From: Roseburia hominis A2-183
GTDB lineage: Bacteria; Bacillota; Clostridia; Lachnospirales; Lachnospiraceae
Length of the DNA: 64,000 nt
Assembly: GCF_000225345.1 (NCBI RefSeq)
Contig: NC_015977.1
Coordinates: 1,285,501 to 1,349,500 of the forward strand
Reading direction: 5' to 3'
Under the pieces are notes generated by a model that saw only the letters and a program-made list of their open reading frames with translations, was not told the DNA's origin and searched no databases. The position numbers and the translations under genes are program-made. This document shows, one piece after another, positions 23,718-32,507 of this stretch; position 1 is the stretch's first letter; every line of letters begins with the position of its first letter.

Positions 23718-25319
23718 ATGGGAGACGCGAAATCCATCAAAGAGCGCGGAATACTGGAGCAGGTCATCAAGTCGGAACTCGATTTTATTACCTATGTGGA
23801 TGTACATACCGGAACATTTCATGTGATCGTGACCAATGACGATACGGATGTGACTCCGCCGCCGGAGGGAGATTATACACAGGTAAATGCGCAGATGATA
23901 CCGCTGTATGTTCATCCCAAGGACCGGGAGGCATGCGCGGCTGCGTTAGAACTGCCGCATATTCTCTCGGAACTGGAACAGAGGGATGATCTGGTTGTTT
24001 CGTACCGCCTGCTGTGCGGGGAGGTATACCGCAGAAAAGAACTGCATATTTCTTATCAGCAGGATGACCGTGACACGGTGGTTTTGGTGCGCCGGGACGT
24101 GACGGAGAGCTATGAGGAAGAACAGCGGCAGCAGGAGAGACTGATGTCGGCGCTGTTTGACGCAAGACATGCCAATCAGGAGAAGAATGAATTTTTGGAG
24201 CGCATGAGTCACGAGATCCGGACGCCGATGAATTCCATCATAGGTCTTACGTATCTGACCAGGGAATATGTGAACAATGAGAAGCAGGTGCTCGAGAATC
24301 TGGACAAGATCAGCCAGTCAGCCCGTTTTATGCTGTCTTTTGTGGATGATATTTTAAATCTTTCCCAGATCGAGAGCGGCAACGTCGCATTGAACAGCCA
24401 GAAGGTGGTCTTAGATGCCTTTTTGGAGGAGACGGTGGAAGAGGCGATGCGGCAGGCGGCGGAGCGTCGCGTTCACTTTGCGGTGGACAGACGCGGAAGC
24501 TTTGATGCTACCTATTGCTTTGACGCGGAGAAGCTGGAGCGGGCGCTTTCCAATATTCTGGAGAATGCCGTAAAATACACGATGCCGGACGGAAAGGTTG
24601 ACTTTATTGTGGAGCATACCGGCGATGACGGGGAGGATGCCGGCTTCCGGTTTGAGATCCGGGATACGGGAGTCGGAATGGACGAAGCGTTTATTCCGCA
24701 TATGTTTGAGCCGTTTGAGCAGGAGGATGAAGGAATCACGACGCTAAACGGCGGTACCGGTCTTGGCCTTCCCATTGCGCGCAACATTATTGAATTTATG
24801 GGCGGGCACATTGACGCATACAGCGAAAAGGGCAAGGGCTCGACGTTCATTGTGAATGTGAACTTAAAGCGTGTCAGAAATTCCGGAGAAAAGCTGCGGG
24901 GACAGGGCGATGTACAGGCGCCCGACTACGATTTTACCGGCAAAAGAGCGCTGCTGGTCGAGGACAATGAGGTCAACATTGAGATCACGCGCAATATCCT
25001 GCTGCACAAGAATCTGCAGGTGGATGTGGCGGTCAACGGAGAGGAGGGCGTGACGCATTTTCTTTCCCATGAGCCCGGATATTACGACGTCATCCTGATG
25101 GATATCCGGATGCCGGTCATGGACGGACTGACGGCGACCAGAAAGATCCGGGAATCCGGACGTGAGGATGGCAAAACGGTTCCGATCGTGGCGATGACAG
25201 CCAATGTGTTTGAGGAGGACGTGCGAAAGTCCCTCGATGCCGGGATGGATGCACACTTAAGCAAGCCGATTGAGATTACACAGATGTATGCCGTCCTCGA
25301 CAGTATGATTTACCGTTGA
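23718..25319 (+). CDS. Hybrid sensor histidine kinase with C-terminal receiver
   Basis: 533 residues. The N-terminal 145 residues resemble a PAS-like cytoplasmic sensor; no membrane segment is visible. The dimerization/phospho-acceptor box is MSHEIRTPMNSI with His165. The ATPase domain has NILENAVKYT (N box), DTGVGMD (G1) and GGTGLGL (G2). The receiver at the C-terminus has VEDNEVN, the phospho-acceptor ILMDIRMPVMDG (Asp462) and the conserved Lys in HLSKPI. It should autophosphorylate and pass phosphate to its own receiver. No histidine phosphotransfer protein is seen nearby. A terminator follows, so it is its own transcript. Confidence 0.9.
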   Translation: MGDAKSIKERGILEQVIKSELDFITYVDVHTGTFHVIVTNDDTDVTPPPEGDYTQVNAQMIPLYVHPKDREACAAALELPHILSELEQRDDLVVSYRLLCGEVYRRKELHISYQQDDRDTVVLVRRDVTESYEEEQRQQERLMSALFDARHANQEKNEFLERMSHEIRTPMNSIIGLTYLTREYVNNEKQVLENLDKISQSARFMLSFVDDILNLSQIESGNVALNSQKVVLDAFLEETVEEAMRQAAERRVHFAVDRRGSFDATYCFDAEKLERALSNILENAVKYTMPDGKVDFIVEHTGDDGEDAGFRFEIRDTGVGMDEAFIPHMFEPFEQEDEGITTLNGGTGLGLPIARNIIEFMGGHIDAYSEKGKGSTFIVNVNLKRVRNSGEKLRGQGDVQAPDYDFTGKRALLVEDNEVNIEITRNILLHKNLQVDVAVNGEEGVTHFLSHEPGYYDVILMDIRMPVMDGLTATRKIRESGREDGKTVPIVAMTANVFEEDVRKSLDAGMDAHLSKPIEITQMYAVLDSMIYR

Positions 25320-25326
25320 GAAGAAA

Positions 25327-25360
25327 AAGGGGCTGGTGCTTCAAGCACCAGTCCCTTTTT
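25327..25360 (+). terminator. Rho-independent terminator after the hybrid kinase
   Basis: GGGCTGGTGCTT and AAGCACCAGTCCC pair with a single base between them (effective loop a few bases), followed by five T. Confidence 0.88.
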
Positions 25361-25498
25361 GTGTCGAATTTTGTAGAAGAGGAAGGACAGGGGCGCTGGA
25401 TGTTAAAAAACGGTACGGATTTTGCTGAGAAATAAAAGATGGTATGTTATATTTTAAAAGATATGTTACCGATACGATAAAAGAATGGAGCCGAATCA

Positions 25499-26953
25499 AT
25501 GCAAAAGAACAGAGTGATGCTGGTAGCGGATGATATCGACGTAAACAGAGCGTCGTTTCGCGCAATGTTTGAAGAGGAATATGAGGTGCTGGAAGCCGGG
25601 AACGGAAATGAGACACTAAAAATTTTAGAAGAGCGGAAAGTGGATATTGTCATACTGGATATGTGTATGCCCGTAAAGAGCGGGAAGCAGGTATTAAAGC
25701 AGATGAAGGCAGATCCGAAGCTTCTCGATATCCCGGTCATCGTGAAGACGGTCATCGGTGAGGAGAGAGAACTTGAAATGTTAGAGATGGGGGCGGACGA
25801 TTTTATATTTTCTCCCTGCGAGCCGGAGGTGGTAAAAAAGCGGGTGTTCAATATCATGACACGCTATGAGACACTGGCGGAGCGGCTTGAGAGCCAGCGG
25901 CATTTAAGCACGGTCAGAGAACATCTGCTGTTTCAGGTGGCGCGGACGGTGCGCACGGACGTCGCGGTAATCGAGGAGTGTTACAGAGAAATGACAGGTC
26001 AGAGAACGGAAAATAAGTCTGTGGGACTGGAGGATATGTACAGGCATCTGGAGCACATCCGGGAACTGACGGACAGTGTTTTGGACGGGCAGATTGTAGG
26101 TGCGGGCGAGAGTGTCTGCGACACCTTTCAGATTTCGGATGTGGTTGCGGAACTGACCTCAGAGTGCAGGACAATCTGTACGGAAATGGGGATTGAGGTG
26201 ACGGTGCAGGAGGGTGAGATTTTCTGCGAATATCTGGTGGGCGATGTCAGGAGGCTCAAGCAGATCTGGGCAAGACTGCTAAAGAAAGCGTATATCAACG
26301 CGCGGCCGGGATGCCGGATTTTTACAGGCTATCGGGAAGTAAGAACGGGGGAGGATGAGCTTGAACTGGAACTTGCCGTGCAGGGCAGCATTGACGGAGG
26401 AGAAGACTATCCGCTGATCAAGAGCCTCGTAGAACTTTTGCACGGAACGATGTGTGTGGAAGTACAGGAGGATGCGCAGATTCTCTGCAGGGTGTTCCTG
26501 CCTTTCGGAATCGGAAAAGCGATCGGACAGCCTAAAAGTTTTGCGGGGTTAAAGACGCTTCTTCTGGACGACAATGAACTGTCGAGAGATTATCATGCAG
26601 CGGTTCTTGCGCGTCTCGGGCTTCCGGTTGACGTGGTGCAAAACGGGGCGGACGCCGTGGCGTATTTAAGGAGAGCCGCGTCTAAGGGCAACGCCTATGA
26701 TCTGTGTTTTGTGAACTGGTATATGCAGGGCGGTGAGCCGTTTATCCGGTCGGTGCGGGAAAATTTTCCGAAGGGAAGCCTTACGATCTGCTGTTCGACC
26801 AATGAGAAGGAACTGGTGGAGTGTCAGATGCTTGCCGCAGGAGTGGATTGTGTGGTGGAGCGCCCGATTTACCAGGAGGGAATGTACCGGTTTTTGACGG
26901 AACTGTGCAGACAGGAGAGTGGAAAAAACGGAACCGGATCGGAGAAAATATAA
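25499..26953 (+). CDS. Two-receiver protein with degenerate histidine-kinase core
   Basis: 484 residues: receiver 1 (about 5-120), a kinase-like middle (about 130-345) and receiver 2 (about 355-475). Receiver 1 keeps Asp54 (VILDMCMP), but the conserved Lys is Ser105 (GADDFIFSPCEP). The middle has no phospho-His box and no N or G boxes, although segments such as VGDVRRLKQIWARLLKKA recall a kinase ATPase domain. Receiver 2 has LLDDNELSRDY but Asn406 (FVNWYMQGG) in place of the acceptor Asp. It is therefore probably a non-catalytic scaffold or a phosphate sink linked to the hybrid kinase encoded just upstream. Confidence 0.78.
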   Translation: MQKNRVMLVADDIDVNRASFRAMFEEEYEVLEAGNGNETLKILEERKVDIVILDMCMPVKSGKQVLKQMKADPKLLDIPVIVKTVIGEERELEMLEMGADDFIFSPCEPEVVKKRVFNIMTRYETLAERLESQRHLSTVREHLLFQVARTVRTDVAVIEECYREMTGQRTENKSVGLEDMYRHLEHIRELTDSVLDGQIVGAGESVCDTFQISDVVAELTSECRTICTEMGIEVTVQEGEIFCEYLVGDVRRLKQIWARLLKKAYINARPGCRIFTGYREVRTGEDELELELAVQGSIDGGEDYPLIKSLVELLHGTMCVEVQEDAQILCRVFLPFGIGKAIGQPKSFAGLKTLLLDDNELSRDYHAAVLARLGLPVDVVQNGADAVAYLRRAASKGNAYDLCFVNWYMQGGEPFIRSVRENFPKGSLTICCSTNEKELVECQMLAAGVDCVVERPIYQEGMYRFLTELCRQESGKNGTGSEKI

Positions 26954-26967
26954 TTTTTTATACGGCA

Positions 26968-26998
26968 GCGAAACTTTTTTGGTGTCCGGACGGTCTAA
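26968..26998 (+). promoter_or_regulatory. ECF-type promoter, probably autoregulated
   Basis: GAAAC followed by a T run, then CGGTCTAA 16 bases after GAAAC, matches the general ECF sigma -35 (GAAAC) and -10 (CGTC-like) pattern. It lies directly upstream of an ECF sigma gene. Confidence 0.6.
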
Positions 26999-27023
26999 TA
27001 GTTAAAAGGAGGTGTGAGATCGT

Positions 27024-27521
27024 ATGTTTTTCTCCGGGAAAAACCATAAGGAACAAAAGATAGAACAGCTTTTGCTGGAAAATTACAACAAATACTATCG
27101 TCTTGCCTACAGTTACGTACATCATGAGGCGGATGCCGCGGATATCGTACAGAACGGAGCGTACAAGGCGATCAAAAACAGCGATGCGCTAAAGCAGGAG
27201 GAATATGCGCAGACATGGATTTACCGCATTATGTTAAACGAGATCTTCGGATATGTAAAAAAGAACCGGGAAGTTTCCCTGGATGAGATGCCGGCGGAAG
27301 AGGGAAGAGAAGACCGCTATGAGAACATTGATCTAAGAAGGGCATTGGACGCCATGGAAGAACGGGATAAAGCGGTCATTGAACTGCGCTATTTTGAGGA
27401 CATGAAGCTGGAGGATATTGCGCGCGTGCTGGGGGAGAACCAGAATACGGTAAAGAGCCGGCTGTACCGCGGATTAAAGAAGCTACGGCTGGAACTTACG
27501 GATACATGGCAGTGGGAATAG
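27024..27521 (+). CDS. ECF-type RNA polymerase sigma factor, SigV-like
   Basis: 165 residues with sigma region 2 (about 15-80: YYRLAYSYVHHEADAADIVQ, TWIYRIMLNEI) and region 4 (about 105-160: ERDKAVIELRYFEDMKLEDI, NTVKSRLYRGLKKLR). The short linker and absence of regions 1 and 3 mark it as an ECF sigma factor. The start has AGGAGGTG nine bases upstream. The next gene encodes an anti-sigma-like membrane protein with a DUF3298 domain as in RsiV, so this sigma factor is probably held inactive at the membrane and released by an envelope signal. Confidence 0.9.
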   Translation: MFFSGKNHKEQKIEQLLLENYNKYYRLAYSYVHHEADAADIVQNGAYKAIKNSDALKQEEYAQTWIYRIMLNEIFGYVKKNREVSLDEMPAEEGREDRYENIDLRRALDAMEERDKAVIELRYFEDMKLEDIARVLGENQNTVKSRLYRGLKKLRLELTDTWQWE

Positions 27522-27529
27522 AGGAAAGG

Positions 27530-28474
27530 ATGGTGCCGCATATGGGAAATAAGAAACAGGATTGTAAAAAGATCGAGGAATTAAAGCGACAGTATGCCGG
27601 ATCGGAAATGTCCGGCGAGCAGGTGGAGCAGATGAAAAAACGGATCGAGGAAGCAAAGATGGAAAAACGAAACGAGAGCAGAAAAATGCATACCGTGAGA
27701 AATATTGTGGCAGCGGCTGCTGCAGTGGCGGCAGTCTTCGTGGTGCTGCCGAACACCTCGGGGAGCGTGGCGTATGCCATGGGGAATCTACCGGTGGTCG
27801 GAAAACTCGTGGAGGCTGTGACGTTCCGGGATTATCAGTACGACAACGGAGGTCATGCGGCGGACATTAAGACGCCGGAGCTGACGGTAAAGGAGAGCGA
27901 TACGGAACAGATGACGGACACTGAGGTCCAGGTGCAGGAGAACTTAAAAAAGACAACGGCAGAGATCAATGCGGAGATTGAAAAGATTACGGATCAGATC
28001 GTATCGGAGTTCGAGGAGAGCAGGAAGGAAGAAGAGGGCTATCAGGAGGTCGTGGTCAAGCACGAAGTTATCAGCACGACCGACGATTACTTTACGTTAA
28101 AGCTGATGTGCTATCAGGCGGCAGGCAGCGGCGCGGAGTGGGACTATTATTATACGATTGACTTAAAGACGGGGGAGCGTCTGACACTTTCGGATTTATT
28201 CCAGAGTGGCGCGGATTATATCACCCCGATCAGCGAGAATATCAAGGAGCAGATGCAGCAGCAGATGGCGGAGGATGACGGTAAGATGTACTGGGTGGAT
28301 AATGCCGAGGTTCCGGAATGGAATTTTGACAAAATTACGGATGAGACTTCATTTTATCTGGATTCGGACGGCCATCTTGTGATATGCTTTAACGAGGGTG
28401 ATGTGGCACCGATGTATATGGGATGCGTACAGTTCGTCATTCCGGATGAGGTGGTTGCAGATATCCGAAAGTAA
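27530..28474 (+). CDS. RsiV-like anti-sigma factor with DUF3298 domain
   Basis: About 314 residues. The N-terminal 55 residues are charged and cytoplasmic, one membrane segment lies at about 58-74 (NIVAAAAAVAAVFVVLP), and the rest is extracytoplasmic. The C-terminal half matches DUF3298: YYYTIDLKTGERLTLSDLF and FNEGDVAPMYMGCVQFVIP. In Bacillus RsiV this region binds lysozyme, which triggers proteolysis and frees SigV. By analogy the pair here may sense lysozyme or another wall stress, which is an inference. The ATG at 27530 follows GAGG; in-frame ATGs at 27506 and 27542 are alternatives. Confidence 0.8.
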   Translation: MVPHMGNKKQDCKKIEELKRQYAGSEMSGEQVEQMKKRIEEAKMEKRNESRKMHTVRNIVAAAAAVAAVFVVLPNTSGSVAYAMGNLPVVGKLVEAVTFRDYQYDNGGHAADIKTPELTVKESDTEQMTDTEVQVQENLKKTTAEINAEIEKITDQIVSEFEESRKEEEGYQEVVVKHEVISTTDDYFTLKLMCYQAAGSGAEWDYYYTIDLKTGERLTLSDLFQSGADYITPISENIKEQMQQQMAEDDGKMYWVDNAEVPEWNFDKITDETSFYLDSDGHLVICFNEGDVAPMYMGCVQFVIPDEVVADIRK

Positions 28475-28509
28475 CGGAAGCAGATTCCGGTGTCGGAGGA
28501 TGAGAGACA

Positions 28510-29226
28510 ATGAAGCATGCAAAAGCGGTGCGCAGAATTATTTTTACGGTTTTAATCGTGGCAGCCGTGATTGTGGGATTTAATACCTATACGGCAGATT
28601 ATTATCATGCGAAGGACTATGAACTTCAGACAACAGAGGTATCGGAGACGGATGCCTACATCGCTTACGGAGATCCGCAGAGTGAGACGGGACTGATCTT
28701 TTATCCGGGAGCCAAGGTGGAAGAGACGGCGTACGCACCGGTTATGGATGGGCTTGCGCAGCAGGGAATCTTTTGCGTGACGGTAAAGATGCCGGCGCAC
28801 CTTGCCATTTTAAAGCCGAATGCGGCGGATGAGGTGCGGCAGGAGTTTGGAGAGGTAAAGCGCTGGTATCTGGCGGGACATTCTCTGGGCGGAGCCATGG
28901 CGGGCAGCTATGCGGCAAAGCATGAGTCAGAGCTCGCGGGACTTATTTTTCTGGCGGCGTACCCGACCAGGAAACTTCAGACGCTTCCGGTGCTCTCGCT
29001 CTACGGGAGCGAGGACGGCGTTTTGAATATGGAAAAATATCAGGAAGCAATCGGTCTTGCGGCGGACTGCCGCGAGTATGTCTTAGAGGGCGGCAACCAT
29101 GCCGGGTTCGGCAATTACGGATCGCAGAAGGGAGACGGCGAGGCCGGGATTACGGACAGGGAGCAGTGGCAGGAAACGATCGATTACATCATGGACATGA
29201 TCCGGCAGCAACAGGGGGAAAAGTAG
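28510..29226 (+). CDS. Membrane-anchored alpha/beta hydrolase
   Basis: 238 residues. An N-terminal hydrophobic segment (about 9-24) could be an anchor or uncleaved signal. The fold carries a full catalytic triad: Ser125 in AGHSLGGAM, Asp169 in YGSEDGVLN and His197 in GGNHAGFG. The strand FYPGAKVEETAY precedes the oxyanion region. It lies 35 bases after the anti-sigma gene with no terminator between, so it may belong to the ECF regulon and act on a cell-envelope ester or on a toxic compound. The substrate is unknown. Confidence 0.83.
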   Translation: MKHAKAVRRIIFTVLIVAAVIVGFNTYTADYYHAKDYELQTTEVSETDAYIAYGDPQSETGLIFYPGAKVEETAYAPVMDGLAQQGIFCVTVKMPAHLAILKPNAADEVRQEFGEVKRWYLAGHSLGGAMAGSYAAKHESELAGLIFLAAYPTRKLQTLPVLSLYGSEDGVLNMEKYQEAIGLAADCREYVLEGGNHAGFGNYGSQKGDGEAGITDREQWQETIDYIMDMIRQQQGEK

Positions 29227-29279
29227 CGGAACCCGGAGAATAATGAAACGGAATCTGAGCGGAAAACGAAGGAAAGCGG

Positions 29280-29309
29280 TTTACAGTACCGCCGCCTTTG
29301 TGGTATGAT
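29280..29309 (+). promoter_or_regulatory. Sigma-A promoter of the zinc-ribbon-like gene
   Basis: TTTACA and TATGAT with an 18-base spacer; the -10 is extended (TGGTATGAT). It lies 40 bases before the start codon. Confidence 0.6.
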
Positions 29310-29348
29310 AGTACCAGTGCAAACTCAGGATAAAGGAGCGATTGGATC

Positions 29349-29699
29349 ATGCAGGACAATTTGAGAGAGGAATTGATTAAGCAGTTTCCGGCGGAAGTTG
29401 TGGAACTGGTGGAGCCGTCCGGTAAGAAGTTTTATGCCTGTCCGACCTGCAAGCGCGTGGTGACATTGAACGAGAGCAAGTGTGCCGGTTGCAGCCAGGT
29501 ATTGAGCTGGGATCACATCCGGCAGGAAGAGATGGTGAAGGGTGTGAAGACGGCAACCTTAAAATTTGAGGTTGGCGGAGATTTTAATAAAGGCGACTGC
29601 AGAAAGTGTCCGCTTTCTTACATTGCAAAAGAGAATAATGAGAACGTTTATGAATGTCCGTTAAAAATGCGTGCGAACTGTAAGCTGGAGATTTCGTAA
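29349..29699 (+). CDS. Cysteine-rich zinc-ribbon-like protein of unknown function
   Basis: 116 residues. Two CxxC pairs at about residues 31-34 (ACPTC) and 45-48 (CAGC) form a likely zinc ribbon; more cysteines follow at CRKCPLSY, ECPLKM and NCKLEI and could bind a second metal. No membrane segment. I do not recognise the family beyond the metal-binding look. It has its own promoter and a terminator after it, so it is a single-gene unit. Confidence 0.7.
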   Translation: MQDNLREELIKQFPAEVVELVEPSGKKFYACPTCKRVVTLNESKCAGCSQVLSWDHIRQEEMVKGVKTATLKFEVGGDFNKGDCRKCPLSYIAKENNENVYECPLKMRANCKLEIS

Positions 29700-29724
29700 C
29701 AAGATTTGTAACAAGAGAGGACAA

Positions 29725-29760
29725 GAGCGGCCCGCTTCGGCGTGCCGCTCATTGCTTTTT
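29725..29760 (+). terminator. Rho-independent terminator
   Basis: GAGCGGC and GCCGCTC with an inner CGC-TTCG-GCG hairpin (a stable UUCG tetraloop), followed by ATTGCTTTTT. Confidence 0.8.
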
Positions 29761-29772
29761 GAGGGAGGTAAG

Positions 29773-30531
29773 ATGGCACGGATGCATTGGTGGATAATGG
29801 CAGTTGGAGCCGTATTTTTCCTGTGGTTTTTCATTCCGGCATTTGTCGTGGTTAATATCGGTAACATTACGGGAATGGCGGTGTCAGCCCTTGTGCTGCT
29901 GTACGGTATTTTTTACCGGCAGGTACAGGATGTGGCAGGGAGACTTTGGCAGACGCGCGGTGGCAGAGCGGGATTGTCCGCCCTGGGCATGGTGCTCCTT
30001 TTTATTCTGCTTATCGTGACAGTGGAGACGGCGGGGATGATAAGAAGCGCGGCAAACCGTGCGCCGGAGAATACGACGGCGGTGGTCTTAGGATGCAGCG
30101 TCAAGGGGGAGCGGCCGAGCCGGGTGTTGAATGAACGGCTTTGCGCGGCGTATGAGTATCTGAACCGGAATCCAAAAGCTGTGTGCGTATTATCCGGCGG
30201 ACAGGGAGATGGAGAGGAGATCAGCGAGGCAGAGTGCATGTACCGTTACCTGACCGGGCGGGGGATCGACGGGGCGAGACTGCTTCTGGAGGACCGGTCC
30301 ACGACGACGGCGGAAAATCTGCAATATTCCATGGAATTGTTACAACAGCACGGAATCGACGGACCCATCACGATTATAACCAGTGAATTCCATGAGTACC
30401 GGGCGAATCAGACGGCAAAGAGACTTGGCATTACAAGCTACAGCACACCGAGCCGGACATTTTTTCTCTACCTTCCGACCTTTTATGTGCGGGAATTATA
30501 TGGTATATTGTATTATAAAATATCGAAATAA
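29773..30531 (+). CDS. YdcF/ElyC-like DUF218 membrane protein
   Basis: 252 residues. Three hydrophobic segments occupy the first 100 residues or so; the DUF218 domain follows (about 105-230) with TTAVVLGCSVKGERPSRVL, VCVLSGGQGDGEEISEA, LLLEDRSTTTAENLQYS and ITSEFHEYRANQTAKRLG, the typical signature blocks. E. coli relatives (ElyC, YdcF) are linked to envelope carrier-lipid metabolism or have unclear roles. The ATG at 29773 has GGGAGGTAAG immediately upstream; longer in-frame starts would lie inside the preceding terminator. RNase HI follows 11 bases later. Confidence 0.85.
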   Translation: MARMHWWIMAVGAVFFLWFFIPAFVVVNIGNITGMAVSALVLLYGIFYRQVQDVAGRLWQTRGGRAGLSALGMVLLFILLIVTVETAGMIRSAANRAPENTTAVVLGCSVKGERPSRVLNERLCAAYEYLNRNPKAVCVLSGGQGDGEEISEAECMYRYLTGRGIDGARLLLEDRSTTTAENLQYSMELLQQHGIDGPITIITSEFHEYRANQTAKRLGITSYSTPSRTFFLYLPTFYVRELYGILYYKISK

Positions 30532-30542
30532 AGGATGACGAG

Positions 30543-31259
30543 ATGGCAGTAAAATATTATGCGGTAGCGGTTGGTAAGAAACCGGGAATATACACAAAAT
30601 GGGACGAGTGTAAGGCGATGGTGCACGGGTTCCACGGAGCGGTTTACAAGAGTTTTAAGACGCTGGAAGAAGCGGAGACGTTTCTGGAAAGCGCACCGGC
30701 GCGTGGGGGAGAAGCTCATGCAAAAGGAGCGGCGCAGCAGAATGCAACGCAAGGAGCAGCACAGCAGAAATCAGGAACAGCCGGAGACGGCAAGGCAGAG
30801 ACGAGAGGTGCGGAATCTGCCGGAGAGACAGAGGATCTGCCGGAGAATTACGCGTTCGTGGATGGCTCTTTTCACGCCGGTACCGGCGTGTACGGTTATG
30901 GAGGTTTTTTGATTCATGCCGGCGGAAAAGAAGTGCTGCAGGGTGCGGGGAAGGAGCCGGAGATGGCGTCGATGCGCAATGTGGCAGGCGAGGTTTTCGG
31001 GAGCATGGCAGCCATCGAAAAGGCGCTCGAACTTGGCTTAAAGGATCTTACGATCTATTACGATTATATGGGAATCGAGATGTGGGCAAAAGGACTCTGG
31101 AAGCGCAATAAAAAGGGTACGGTGGCCTACTACGAGTATGTGCGCTCGGTGGAGGATAAGATCCGGCTTTCTTTTGTGAAGGTAAAGGGACACTCGGGCG
31201 TCATGGGCAATGAGGAGGCAGACCGCCTGGCGAAGGAGGCTGTCGGGATAACGGGCTGA
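30543..31259 (+). CDS. rnhA: Ribonuclease HI with N-terminal hybrid-binding domain
   Basis: 238 residues. The N-terminal 50 residues (KYYAVAVGKKPGIYTKWDEC, HGAVYKSFKTLEEAETFL) form the RNA:DNA hybrid-binding domain found in eukaryotic-type RNase H1. A low-complexity Ala/Gln/Gly linker follows (about 55-95). The RNase H domain begins near residue 98: FVDGSFHAG, GEVFGSMAAIEKAL, YYDYMGIEMWAKG and GHSGVMGNEEADRLAKEA carry the catalytic acidic residues. It removes RNA from RNA:DNA hybrids. It follows the DUF218 gene closely and lies 41 bases before araR. Confidence 0.92.
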   Translation: MAVKYYAVAVGKKPGIYTKWDECKAMVHGFHGAVYKSFKTLEEAETFLESAPARGGEAHAKGAAQQNATQGAAQQKSGTAGDGKAETRGAESAGETEDLPENYAFVDGSFHAGTGVYGYGGFLIHAGGKEVLQGAGKEPEMASMRNVAGEVFGSMAAIEKALELGLKDLTIYYDYMGIEMWAKGLWKRNKKGTVAYYEYVRSVEDKIRLSFVKVKGHSGVMGNEEADRLAKEAVGITG

Positions 31260-31300
31260 CGGCGCGCAAAGAGAGAAGGCATTCAGGGGGATCGGACGGA

Positions 31301-32431
31301 ATGGATAAGAGATTAAAATATTATGATCTGATGGAGCAGCTCCACGGCAAGATCATGTCGGGGGAGATACGCCCGGGAGAGAAGCTTCCCTCGGAGAATG
31401 AACTGTCGGCGGAGTACGGGGTCAGCCGGCAGACGGTGCGCAAGGCACTGCAGATTTTGCAGAATGAGGGATACATATATGCGGAACACGGCCGCGGAAC
31501 CTTCTGCTCGGAGATGTTACGGCACACGATGCCATCCAAAAATATCGCGGTTGTGACAACTTATCTTTCGGATTACATTTTTCCGCGCATTGTGCAGGGA
31601 ATTGACCAGGTGCTCACGGAGAACGGTTACAGTATTCTCCTAAAAAATACGCGCAACTCGAGAAGCCTTGAGGCGAAGTGTCTCGAGGAACTGCTGCAGA
31701 AGGATATTGACGGACTCATCATTGAGCCGAGCAAGAGCCAGATTTTCTGCCGGCATGTGAATCTGTATGAGATGCTCGACAGCTATCATATTCCCTATGT
31801 ATTTATCCAGGGAGTACATGCACAGCTTCTGGACCGGCCGCAGATTCTCCTGGACGACTGCCGGGGCGCCTATCTTGCGACCAGATACCTGATTGAACTG
31901 GGACACCGGCGCATTGTGGGCGTCTTCAAATCCGACGACACGCAGGGACAGCAGCGCCACAAGGGGTATGTGCAGGCATTGCAGGAAGCGGGAATTGCGT
32001 ATGATCCGGATAAGGTGATCTGGTTCTACACGGAGGACCGCAAGACCCATCCGTTTGAGCGGATCAGGCAGATGGCGAGAGATCGCGGCAATCATCCGTT
32101 TGAGGCGGTGGTGGCGTACAACGATCAGGTAGCCATCGAGGTGATCCGCGCGCTGAATGAGGAGGGGCTCTCCGTGCCCCAGGATGTTTCGGTGACGGGG
32201 TATGACAATTCCTATCTGGCACAGACATGCCGCGTGCCGTTGACGACGATCTCCCATCCGCAGGAGGAACTGGGAGCGGCAGCCGCCGAACTGCTGCTTC
32301 GGATTATCCGGGAGGGGAATTCCAATATCGAAGGAAAATGCGTCTTGATGGAGCCGGAACTTGTGATTCGGGAATCCTGCAGAAGAAGAGACGATACGGA
32401 CATGACACAGGACGATAAAAACAACTTGTAA
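31301..32431 (+). CDS. araR: AraR-like arabinose repressor (GntR DNA-binding domain, LacI-type effector domain)
   Basis: 376 residues. The first 70 residues are a GntR-type winged helix (GEKLPSENELSAEYGVSRQTVRKAL); the rest (about 80-355) is a LacI/periplasmic-binding-type effector domain (KNIAVVTTYLSDYIFPRIVQGI, DGLIIEPSKSQ, VTGYDNSYLAQ). This fusion is characteristic of AraR, which represses arabinose genes until L-arabinose binds. Downstream lie the arabinose enzymes and two matching palindromes suitable as operators. One of these covers the last codons of this gene. No operator is seen before araR itself, which may be read from the rnhA transcript. Confidence 0.9.
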   Translation: MDKRLKYYDLMEQLHGKIMSGEIRPGEKLPSENELSAEYGVSRQTVRKALQILQNEGYIYAEHGRGTFCSEMLRHTMPSKNIAVVTTYLSDYIFPRIVQGIDQVLTENGYSILLKNTRNSRSLEAKCLEELLQKDIDGLIIEPSKSQIFCRHVNLYEMLDSYHIPYVFIQGVHAQLLDRPQILLDDCRGAYLATRYLIELGHRRIVGVFKSDDTQGQQRHKGYVQALQEAGIAYDPDKVIWFYTEDRKTHPFERIRQMARDRGNHPFEAVVAYNDQVAIEVIRALNEEGLSVPQDVSVTGYDNSYLAQTCRVPLTTISHPQEELGAAAAELLLRIIREGNSNIEGKCVLMEPELVIRESCRRRDDTDMTQDDKNNL

Positions 32432-32447
32432 GTACGAAAGTACAAGT
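32424..32447 (+). promoter_or_regulatory. Candidate AraR operator 1 with overlapping promoter
   Basis: ACTTGTA and TACAAGT form a palindrome with a 10-base centre containing TACGA. The left half includes TTGTAA, followed 18 bases later by TACACT (32450-32455), a plausible promoter that the repressor would cover. The site overlaps the araR stop codon and lies upstream of the terminator at 32478. The same arrangement recurs at 33904. Confidence 0.65.
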
Positions 32448-32477
32448 CATACACTTGGAAGCAGGATGTATGACAAC

Positions 32478-32507
32478 AAAAAGCCGCTGCATCTGCAGCG
32501 GCTTTTT
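32478..32507 (+). terminator. Rho-independent terminator or attenuator between araR and the GH27 gene
   Basis: GCCGCTGCA and TGCAGCGGC flank a two-base centre, with AAAAA before and TTTTT after, so it can work in both directions. It would end the araR transcript, but it also lies downstream of the candidate AraR-controlled promoter. Confidence 0.85.
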
